DNA of 64,000 nt from Zea mays (lineage: Eukaryota > Streptophyta > Magnoliopsida > Poales > Poaceae): contig NC_050101.1 of NCBI RefSeq assembly GCF_902167145.1, forward strand, positions 133,268,990 to 133,332,989. The letters run 5' to 3'. A model generated the notes under the pieces. That model did no database searches. It saw nothing but the letters and a program-made list of their open reading frames with translations, and was not told the origin of the DNA. Positions 55,425 through 64,000 of the stretch are shown here, piece after piece. A program made the position numbers and the translations under genes. Within the stretch, counting starts at the first letter, position 1. Each line of letters begins with the position of its first letter.

Positions 55425-56796
55425 AATGGAGCTTTGGTGTTGACGTGTTGTGCTCGGTGCTGGCTGAATGTCACTTGTTCTCGGTGACGGTTCTGGTGCG
55501 CGGTTCAGGGAATGTATCTGCCTGCTCTTCTGCGCTAGTTAATGGCGAATGATGATTCGTTGGGACTCGGACGCGAGCGAATCTGCCATGTAAATAGTTC
55601 AGCAATTGAAGCATAGAGCTGTGGACCAATACTGTCTGAACATATGAGCTGAGTAATGTATGTTTTGCGTTGTTAGTTCCAGACTCCAGAGTACAAATAG
55701 TTTTAGACCAAATTCGTAAAGCCTCTTTCTACTGTGGAATGCGCCAAGGGCTTAGTTTGACTTCAATTATATTCACTTCGATCTCCGCGTGTTAAGAGTC
55801 GATTGATGTAAAAAAAATAGTCAATTTTATTTGGATAGATGTGGATTAAGGTGGATACGAATTGGATTAGAGATGTTAGACTAGTTTGTGAAATTCATTT
55901 TTCTCAAAGAATTTTTATTTTCTCAAGATAAATTAGTTCATTTTTTTTTGAAAAAATAGAAATCACTTAGTAAAATAAAGTTTCCAAACTAGCCCGAAAT
56001 TTTTTATATCAGGTTTAGACACGCGTACTTATCCTATACCTACCACATAAAGCTATATCTATCCCTATACACGTCACGGGTATATAAGATTTATCCTACA
56101 CCTATATCCATCCCCATTTCGGATATTGGGTCCCTAATGAGTTTCTATCTCTGATAAAAAAACATGATCACATTATATTTCATATGACATTAATAATCAC
56201 ACGACATCCAACAATACATCACAAATAAATCAGACATGTAATAAGAAAATATTGTTTAACCATGTGAAACAATAAAAGCAAAGTGACAGGTGGTGGGGTG
56301 GCTGGTGGCTAGCCGATTGGTTTGGGTGGATGGATGCTTAAAGGCTTGTTCGATTGCATGTGATTACAGAGGCGATTCAATCTCTTCCTATACAAAATTA
56401 AATAAAAAGAGATTGAATCTCTCTAATCTCTTAATTTATCTCTAACCAAATAAGCACTAAAAGGGCTATAAAAGTTAGTTGTTGGGCTTATTGTCTATTG
56501 GATACACACCTAATTTTACTAGGTTATTGGGTTCGAGTTCTGTTTTCCCGTACCATACTCACATACCCAATGGGGAAAGAATTTCTACCAAATCCATATT
56601 TATGTGGATTAAAATCTTCTCATACCCTAACCCTAATAGAGAAATTCTCCATGAGTTAACGGCTATCGGGTCCCATTGACACCTCTAGATTTAGACTGTG
56701 GTGCATATTAAGATGGATAGAAGTGTAGTCACCTCTAGGTCGAATGAGGATTCACATCTGCTGTCATTATTAAGTTCACTAGACGTAGCTATAGTA
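55425..56796. other. WD40 3' UTR and intergenic DNA
   Basis: About the first 250-300 bp should be 3' UTR. 55780-56330 is AT-rich. 55990-56150 and 56480-56690 share phrases such as CGGATATTGGGTCCC / GGCTATCGGGTCCC and may be ends of an old transposon. A possible foldback MITE lies at about 56341-56456 (GGCTTGTTCGATTGC / AACCAAATAAGCAC flanked by TAAA). Nothing firm. Confidence 0.4.
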
Positions 56797-59033
56797 CTTG
56801 TCGGTGTTTCATACCTCGCTCCGACAAGTAAATTTATTGTGCGCGTTCCGAGCTCTGGATAGTGTGCACGAAGGGCATAAGATTTATACTGGTTTGGGCA
56901 GAACATCCCTACATCCAGTCATCGGTGGCTTGCGCTGCCAGCACCATTAATGATCAAACTCGTAGTAGGGGATACAAGTAGTCGAGAGAGGGAGGAGAGG
57001 CCCCCAGATCTTTTATTGGGGTGGATGTGGAGCTTAGAAGATGAGAGGTGGAGTCCTAGCAAAGTCAAGGCTGGGCGGGGCTCCGGTCTCCTGGTCCTCG
57101 TCGGTGCTCCTCCTCCTGTTCGTCCTTGTGAGATTGACTCTGTCTTAAGGCGTCCGGTTGCCTTCAAGTCGATCTCTTTTCTTCGTCTAGATGGTTTTTC
57201 GGTCTCCTTTGCCTAGAGGCCAGCCTCTCCCTTTATATGCTAGGACAGGGGTCGGCCAACGGTGGCTTCCCTAGGAAGGAGCCGTAAGGCAAGGGTAAAA
57301 CCAGCGTTTTACCCTAGGTGAGTCCACCCATACTCGCGGGGCCTGGGGCTGCCTGACTGCCACATATTTATTGTGGGGGCGATGATAGTCCCAGGCACCA
57401 TCATTCTGGCTACACCGACCCCTGGCTTCTATAGCCCGGGGCTCGGTGCAGTCCATCGTGTAGTGCCCTACGAGAGGTCTACGCACTCAGGCCTAGTTCG
57501 ATAGGCCATAAGTGCGCCACAGTCCGAGGGCAAGCGGGCCATTAATGTGCCGCAGTCCAGGGGCTCGTAGGTCATGAGTGCTATGAGACCCGATGGGTTC
57601 GTAGGTCATGAGTGGGAAGCGGACCGGTGCCCACGCTGTGGCTCGATGCTAGGCATGGTTAATGTAGCCAATCTTTTATGGCAGGTGAGTCCGAGGCCGG
57701 GCACGAGATCCACTCGAGTGGTTCCCTTCCTACACGCTCGTCCTCCCTTGTTAGGCTCCGCCACACCTGGCCCCAGGCTCGGTGCCACGAGGTTTGACCG
57801 GGGGTGGGTCCTTCCAGTGTTGGCGCACCTGCCTCTTTCGACTGACTAACGGGCTCAGCGACCAGGGGCCCTTTCCTTAGCGCGTTCACTGTCCGGTGGG
57901 TCCAGGGACCAGGGATCATTTCCCCGATAGTAGCCTCCAGGGGAGAGTGTCTCTCTTTGGGGTCTAATATCGGGTCGGCATGTGTCCTATCTGTTCGTTC
58001 CCCGAGCAACTGTGGTGTTCCCTAGAAAATTGGTGCCACGACAATCCACCTCCTAGGATGGAGTCGGACGCCCTTCCGCTCCTTTTATAAACCTCGGGCA
58101 TTCGCTCCCTTGCTGGTTGTCCTTGACACATCTTTCGAACTCGTCTCCAACCGGGCCAGCGGTCGAACTTTGAGCTTTTCAAGATGTCGCGCTCCGTAGG
58201 TCATAGGTCGAGGTAGGCTTTTCTCCTCGAGCTTGCTGGCCTCCTCTCTTTGTTTGATTTTGCTCTATCCTTTCCCCGCAGCGGTGCAGTTGCAGTCGAC
58301 CCGGAGACTGCATCTCGACCGAGTTCCACATCCTTCTCCACCTTGGGTGCTCACGGGGGGTTGTGATGCCTTTCGCACGGCACATGAGGTCGCCGAGGTG
58401 CTGCGAGTGCAGCTTGCTGAGGTCGACGGCCGCGTCGTTGGTAAGTCGTTTGATTCTTGTTTTTATGGTTTTTTTCTTCCTTTGTCCCCTTTTCTTATCC
58501 TGCCCATTTCTCATGGCAGCCTTGGAAGCAGAGCTCGATATACTGCGCCACCGCTCTAGCCAGCTTCTTGATTAAGTTGGGGCCCATGGTGCCTCTTTGA
58601 TCGAGCACCTGGATAACGCCTCGTGCCACGTTCAGGACATTGTAGACTTTGATGTTCACTGTGGGGCTGTGGTGACGCTGCTCATGGCAGAGGTCTGCTT
58701 GGGCTACAACCTTCAAGATCTCATTGGTCCCCCTTCGTCCTTCTCGGATGAAGGGTTGGAGGACCTGCTGGAAGGCTACGACGACATAGCTAGCCACGTC
58801 GTTCTTAGGGTGTCTGTTCACGACGTCGTCCGCGCTGCACGCTAACTGTGGCGTGTTATGCCTTGGCACTGTCCTTGTGACAATAATAATAATATATGCA
58901 AATACTTTTGCTTTCTAATTTCTAGCGTCGTGGGGCTTTCGAACCCCTTCTCCCTGTTATTCTTTACGGGCTCGGCCGGGTACCTCCCATCTCTTGCTAG
59001 CTGATGCTTTCCTTCACTCATGGATTGGGACGG
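56797..59033 (-). mobile_element. Decayed Gypsy fragment with plus-strand accessory ORF
   Basis: 56797 begins TGTCGGTGTTTCATACCTCGC, an LTR-type start; a minus-strand TATA-like CATATAAAGGGAG lies near 57237-57225. The far LTR end cannot be placed exactly (perhaps 57650-57700). The accessory ORF follows at 58184-58845 on the plus strand, the same layout as at 6340-11150. No gag or pol is visible. Its right side is interrupted at 59034 by zeon-like element 2. Confidence 0.5.
58184..58845 (+). pseudogene. Accessory ORF remnant of the decayed Gypsy fragment
   Basis: Short exon ATG 58184-58212 (donor GAG|GTAGGC), acceptor CCCCGCAG at 58281. Then AHEVAEVLRVQLAEVDGRVV to a donor GTAAGTCG near 58440, acceptor CATGGCAG near 58518, then LEAELDILRHRSSQLLD, a stop (TAA 58573-58575), and EHLDNASCHVQDIVDF.. 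..SDEGLEDLLEGYDDIASHV.. ..VRAAR ending at 58845. Coiled-coil then helical C-terminus as in the 7990-11150 ORF. Assignment is by layout and composition, not clear sequence identity. Confidence 0.45.
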
Positions 59034-59695
59034 TGTTGGGGGCTTTCGGCTTCTGAAGGAACTCAAAAACATGATTTAACAATGCCTCTGGAGTATAATG
59101 TGTGGACAGGGATCTTCGAACAAGAACCCACGATATGAAGAAGCATGGAAACAATACGAAGGATGGAACAGAGCCGAAGCTATGCACAAGGGAGCTTCGG
59201 CATGGTGGCAGAAAGGAGGAAACTGACTTAAAGAGGAAAAGATTATCTAGACCCAGATAAATTACTATAGAGTTATTGTCAAAAGCAAAGGGCCTGGTTG
59301 TAATTTTGCATGGGCTGCGACCCGTGCCTATAAATAGGTGAACAGTATTCCCGTACTGTTCACCCTGACTTGGCATTCGCTTTTGCATCACGCTTGTACC
59401 CTTACTTTCCCTCGAGCCGAAGGTACATTTATAATTTGTTATTGTTGATATAGTAACACAAATAAAAATAAGTTAATAATAATGTTTAAAGGGTTTATGT
59501 TATTTTTCATATCTTGCATATGAATCCATCTTCATCATTTATTATCCTTATGAAGGTTTGTCCTTCATAACCTTCGTCCGAAACTCATTATATTCGAAAT
59601 GAGATAATGCTTAGAAGGACGAAGGACCTTAACATTTAACACTTTTTATGTTGCCTTGTTCTTAACTCTTAGCATTTGAGAACAAGTCCCCAACA
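59034..59695 (+). repeat. 5' LTR of zeon-like element 2
   Basis: 662 bp, TGTTGGGGGC to CCCCAACA, homologous to 20800-21441 with many substitutions and small indels. TATA box CTATAAATAGG near 59329-59339. Confidence 0.9.
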
Positions 59696-59769
59696 TTGGC
59701 GCCCACCTCCGGTGAATTCACTTCCACTTTTTGAGTTTCGAACACCTTCGGCAAGCATAGACCTTCGTC

Positions 59770-61284
59770 ATGCCGCCAAAGAAAGCTTCAGCAACAGGGG
59801 CTGCTTCTCTGCAGCCGCTGGATCCCAACCAGGAGACCCTTTCTCTTCGGGAGGCCCGAAGCCAGAAGAGGAAGGCCACTAGTCCAACTCCTCAGGAGGA
59901 CGACTTGGATCAAGAGATCAGAAATATGGAGATGCTCCATCAGCAGGTGCAAAGGAAGAAGGAAAAGATGGCTAGGCTAGCTGACCTGCAAAGGCAGATA
60001 GACGAAGCCTCTGAAGAAGTTCGCCATCTTGCTCAAGATGAGCAGAACCGAAGGCCTCAGCACAGAGAGCTTCATCAAGAGGGCTTCTTCAACGAGGATG
60101 ACTAGTATGAGGATTTCCATCATGGAAATTTTGCTTTTGATGATGCTTCTCCTCTGTCAGCAGAACTGCAGGCTACACCTTGGCCTCCGTCCTACAAGCC
60201 ACCTCAACTCCCCATGTACGACGGACACTCCGATCCGAAGCAGTTTCTGATGAGCTACGAAGCAACGATATCTTCTTATGGTGGCAATACTACAGTCATG
60301 GCAAAGTCTTTCGTCATGGCCGTCAAGAATGTTGCACAAACCTGGTACTCATCCCTTCGGCCAGGAACAATCACATCATGGCAGAAGCTGAAGGATATGC
60401 TGATCACCAGTTTCCAAGGGTTTCAAACGAAGCCGGTCACCGCTCAAGCCTTATTCCAGTGCACCCAAGATCACGAAGAATATCTTCAGGCGTATGTCCG
60501 AAGGTTCTTACGCCTGAGGGCACAAGCGCCAACAGTGCCCAATGAAATTGTCATTGAGGCCATGATTAAGGGGCTTCGGCCGGGACCTTTAGCCTAATAC
60601 TTTGCCAGGAAGCCCCCTCAGACTCTGGAGAAACTACTTTAGAAGATGGATGAATACATCCGCGCTGACAATGACTTTCGACAAAGAAGGGAGGAAGCTT
60701 ACAGGTTCTCCGAATCAGCCAAGGGCTTCAGAGGGAGAATTCATCCTAGACATGTCAGATCGATTCATTCCACTCAGAATGATGACAGGGGAAGCCAGCA
60801 ACAGAGGCCGCAATATTCCTCCCAGGCTTCGGGGCAGCAACAGAGTTATCCTCGGCCTCCAGCTCCAAGGGGCAGAGGTGCTAGGGGCTTCGGAGGAAGA
60901 TTTAGGGACCAGCCCAGAAAAATTTATTGCCTATTCTGTGGTGAGGACAAGGGCCACACTACCAGGATGTGCCATGTCACCATCCAGAAACAAAAGGAAA
61001 TAGCAGAAGCTGCAGCCCAACAGACCCAGCCGAAGCAAGTTATGTATACTGCTTCGTACCACTCCCCTTATATCCCAGAGTATGTGGGCAACCACCCTGC
61101 AGCTTCTGTTGCTTCGGCAAGTCAGTCTCAGGCATCTTGGCAACAGCCTCCACCTCCACCACCAATGCAACGAGGCCAGCAGCCAGAAGGGAGTCAGCAT
61201 ATTCAACATCAACGAGACTTCAGAGAAGAGTCCGAAGCTCGCACAGTCAATAGTACTGTGCCAGAATCGAAGCACATTTACTAA
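59770..61284 (+). pseudogene. Gag of zeon-like element 2, three stops
   Basis: Same reading frame throughout from MPPKKASATGAASL to PESKHIY, homologous to the intact Gag at 21516. Stops: TAG 60103-60105 where the other copy has Trp (G to A), TAA near 60595-60597 where it has Gln (CAA to TAA), and TAG near 60640-60642 where it has Gln (CAG to TAG). All three are C-to-T changes on one strand or the other. The zinc motif CLFCGEDKGHTTRMC is kept. Confidence 0.9.
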
Positions 61285-61294
61285 CAAATATCCT

Positions 61295-61768
61295 TGTTGG
61301 GGCGAAGGCAAAAACGCCACCCTTCGCTCGAGGCCTTCCCTGAGGTCGCTGGTCTGACAGAGACAAGACGGGCAGGGACACCCTTCGCTCCATTCGGCAC
61401 CAGACGAAGGCCTGCGGCGGCGCCATCCCGCAGCACGGCCTTGTTCGGCTCTGAGGCCCACGTGTGATCTGGCCCATTGTAACGGGCCCTGCGTGGCCGC
61501 CTTTGTGTTACGGGCCTGATCTGTAAAGGCATGCTTGTAATTACAGCCTGTAACCCTGCTTTATGGGAATATTCTGGGGATAAACTAGGTGTCTGAGGGC
61601 ACATGCGTCCTTAACACAAGGCGCTGGGCACTCAGATACCTATAAATACCCCCGCACAGTGCCCGTGAGAGGCTAGATTAACAGAGCTATTGCCCCCGAG
61701 CACGTAACCCTGTTGTCGCCACTGTTCACCCCTGTTGGCCTCCTTGCTGCTGGAAGCAAGTTCCAACA
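61295..61768 (+). mobile_element. Solo LTR
   Basis: 474 bp, TGTTGGGGCG to TTCCAACA, flanked by a perfect 5-bp duplication ATCCT (61290-61294 and 61769-61773), with a TATA box CCTATAAATACCCCC near 61639-61653. It is inserted just after the gag stop of zeon-like element 2; the sequence on either side is continuous with element 1. It is the product of LTR-LTR recombination that removed the interior. Family not identified. Confidence 0.9.
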
Positions 61769-61982
61769 ATCCTACCTCGGCAGCAGTTTTTTGCATTCAG
61801 TATCATTTTCTTTTTAATAAGGAACAATTATTGAAAGCCTAGGTGTTTTTTGTTGTTTTCAATTTCTTGTAATAGCTTCGCCTTTGCCATAATACAAATA
61901 TACTTTCTCCACAGAATAACGGAGTCCAAAAAGTTGCCGAAGCATAAGAACTTATGGTTACAGGGAGAACCTCCGAAATAAC

Positions 61983-62335
61983 AAAAAGTCGTTCCTAAGG
62001 GAGCGCAGCGTAAGTTTCCTGCTCAAAAGTCGTTCCAAAGGGAATGCAGAGCTTACAGCGAAAAATAAACGCTGATTCCGCTGAAAGTAAAAGGCGAAGA
62101 AGCTCCTAAGGGAGGCTTACAGCGAAAAATAAACACTAATTCCGCTGAAGTAAAAGGCAAAGAAGCTCCTAAGGGAGGCTTACAGCGAAAAATAAACGCT
62201 GATTCCGCTGAAGTAAAAGGCGAAGAAGCTCCTAAGGGAGGCTTACAGCGAAAAATAAACGTTGATTCCGCTGAAGTAAAAGGCGAAGAAGCTCCAAAGG
62301 GAGGCTTACAGTGAAAAATAAACGTCGATCTTCGG
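61983..62335. repeat. 63-bp tandem repeats in zeon-like element 2
   Basis: Four and a fraction copies of CTTACAGCGAAAAATAAACG.. ..GAAGAAGCTCCTAAGGGAGG from 62053, with a diverged preface from 61983. Element 1 has about two and a half copies at 23341-23525. As the unit is 63 bp, a minus-strand frame stays open through it, but this is an artefact of the period. Confidence 0.85.
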
Positions 62336-62767
62336 CAAATATCATTTTGCATAACATCACATCATCACATCATTTGCATAGCATAACATCATATATCATA
62401 TTGCATCAATGACGCAAGAAGGGGGCTCAATGTTGATATTCGGAGATTGTTTCGAAGAAATAGTGACAAGGCACAAAAAATAATTATTGAAGAAGCATAC
62501 CTTCGTCAAACTCTGAAATGAAAAGATCTATTGGTTACTGATTTTACAAAGATTGGATGTTCTTACGAAAATACGAATATTATTTACGAAGCATGAAAAG
62601 AAGGAAAGGTGTTTTTTCGCCAAAGGCTCAAAAAACGGTATGTATGTAAAGTTTCATGCATTGTAAAGAATTGAACCATAAATAGCTTATATATTACATT
62701 CAAAGTTACAAAATATTACACATGTTGTTCAACAAATATTACATTCCAAATGTTTTTACAATAACAT
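62336..62767. other. Spacer before the antisense gene, element 2
   Basis: CATCA-rich, AT-rich DNA matching 23560-23989 of element 1. No ORF. Confidence 0.6.
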
Positions 62768-64000
62768 CTAATCTTCCCTTAGAACTACTTCTGCAGCTTC
62801 GTTTAGTAGTTGATCAACAACTTTATCCATGATAGCTTCGGCCATTTTTCTAATTTCGTCGTCCCCCTTCGCGTGGGGGTCCGCCGATGGCTCGACAGGC
62901 TCTGAGGGAGGAGAAAGTGCGGCTGTGTTACAAAGTGTAAACAAGTTCGAAATCAAAAAATTACAATAAAGAGCGAAAAACTACTAGTCAATACCTATTT
63001 GCCCTTCGAGATCCGCACTTTTCTCAGTGGCCTCTGCTACTTTTCTAGCGTCATGAATACCTTTCTCGCTTTTTCGTATAATTTCTTGAGCCATCTCCCG
63101 GCCACCATTTTCCCAGATGTCGGTGAAAAATTTTCCACCAACCAAACTTGCCTCGGTCGAAGGGTCTTTTATGTCTTCAGAAGATAAATCGGTTTCGGTT
63201 TGTGCCAAGGATTTCACGTGATCACAACCTTTCTTCTCCAAAATAGTGGCAATCCCCCTAGCACCCGAGAAGGCACATATGTCTCCGCGACTATTCAAAA
63301 CTTCTTCAAAAGCTTCAGCTTCGTGGCTGATCCATCCAATTGGGCCTTCGGGGTCGCCCCTCATGAAATTTTCTTCACTCGAGAACGCGCCAACGTTGGC
63401 GAAGCTAGTTTTTATTTTCTTAACACATCCTATAGACTTTTCATAACACCTTTTCTTGGATGCACGAAGCTCTTCAACGTTTTTTTCTAAATGACTGGCC
63501 CATTGTTCACTAATTTCTCGTTTTGTTTCTTCAACTGTGCATTCTTCTTTAGCTCTGGCTAGCTGTTTCCGAAGATCCTCAATTTCGCGCTTCTGAGCCT
63601 CAGCTTGAGCTTTGAAAGTAGCTTCGTCTTCTTTTATTTTATTCAACAATGAATGTAATATTTTATCTTTTTCGAGACCTTCGTTCCTTAGTTCAATTAC
63701 TTCGGAACGAAGGTTGCTCAAGGCTATAATACACCCTTCGTCTTCGGCATCTTTTTGTGCCCTGAGGGCATTGCTAAGTATAAGGCCGTGCAAAAAAATG
63801 CGTTGATAAGTTTAAGCAAATGAAAAATTTTGGTTTCAAGGAATAATACAAAGATCTCAATTTTCTACCTTTAAACTATTGTACGCTAAGCTATCGGCCA
63901 GCTCGTTCTTTGACAACACCGAGAGCCCGTCTTCTAATGTTGGGAATCCGAAGCTTTTGCTCATCTCCCGACAGACAGAAATTTCCTTGCTGTCAGGGAG
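62768..64000 (-). pseudogene. Antisense accessory gene of zeon-like element 2 (exon 3, exon 2, end of exon 1)
   Basis: Exon 3 is 62768-62901 (134 nt), exon 2 is 62995-63787 (793 nt), exon 1 is from 63869 to beyond the window (LADSLAYNSLK, donor AAG|GTAGAA). Lengths of exons 2 and 3 equal those of element 1, and all three pieces are open: EVIELRNEGLEKDKILHSLL, SGARGIATILEKKG, EAAEVVLRED. The acceptor before exon 2 reads GCAC instead of GCAG (63789-63788), which should disturb splicing, though the retained intron and a nearby start keep exon 2 open. Marked pseudogene only because of that site. Confidence 0.75.

Larger units (their letters stand above)
59034..64000 (+). mobile_element. zeon-like element 2, older copy, runs off the window
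   Basis: LTR 59034-59695, PBS TTGGCGCCCACCTCCGG at 59696, gag with three stops, a solo LTR insertion (61295-61768), an expanded 63-bp repeat array and the antisense gene on the minus strand to the window edge. It matches element 1 throughout but is clearly diverged. The presumed TSD on the left is GACGG (59029-59033). The 3' LTR is outside. Confidence 0.9.

Noticed and set aside
62053..62352. Minus-strand ORF with a 21-residue repeat (FRCKPPLGASSPFTSAE)
   Set aside because: Produced by a non-coding 63-bp tandem repeat; the unit being a multiple of three keeps any frame open.

Overview
This is plant nuclear DNA, almost certainly maize (Zea mays) or a very close relative. The grounds are the Opie/Ji-type Sireviruses with CACCGGACTGTCCGGTG palindromes, a cinful/zeon-like gag-only Gypsy element, a Tekay-like LTR of about 3.5 kb, CACTA, Stowaway and Tourist elements, and one intact intron-rich WD40 gene. 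There are no bacterial operons, CRISPR arrays or RNA genes. Roughly nine tenths of the window is transposable element.

Layout. 1-1843 is the 5' end of a minus-strand Sirevirus inserted in a minus-strand Gypsy element (1844-2898). 2899-39504 is an old CACTA element (tnp2 transposase, minus strand) that has been opened by a five-level nest. A Gypsy element (6340-37860, minus, TSD ACCGC) sits in the CACTA. An Opie-like Sirevirus (16042-36603, plus) sits in the gag of that Gypsy element. A zeon-like non-autonomous element (20800-32458, plus, TSD GCTAC) sits in the Sirevirus pol. A gene-capturing CACTA (25272-29561, TSD AAT) sits in the antisense ORF of the zeon-like element. 39505-41726 holds a minisatellite and a transposase_24-like remnant. 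41727-45254 is a Tekay-like LTR. 45255-47987 holds an (AT)n tract, an LTR-like promoter remnant and three MITEs.

47988-55424 is the only complete host gene: nine coding exons, 457 residues, a WD40-repeat protein. Its introns hold a tRNA-derived SINE, a Pack-MULE-like element with a piece of an NPF (NRT1/PTR) transporter, an 83-bp-LTR miniature retroelement and a tandem/nested Tourist array. 55425-59033 is intergenic DNA plus a decayed Gypsy fragment. From 59034 to the end lies a second, older zeon-like element whose gag has three stops and which was hit by another element that is now a solo LTR (61295-61768).

How the parts relate. Several Gypsy-type elements here carry an accessory ORF on the strand opposite to gag/pol, next to the 3' LTR. 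In the younger zeon-like element this antisense gene is a three-exon model whose only break is the CACTA insertion. Exons 2 and 3 have identical lengths (793 and 134 nt) in the second copy. The autonomous-type Gypsy element has a homologous but decayed antisense ORF, and it has lost its reverse-transcriptase core. Nonsense mutations in the older elements are nearly all of the CAG-to-TAG or CGA-to-TGA kind, as expected of decay by deamination of methylated cytosine. Two separate DNA transposons in the window have captured host-gene fragments: a DEAD-box RNA helicase and a CCDC97-like gene in the CACTA, and an NPF transporter in the MULE-like element.
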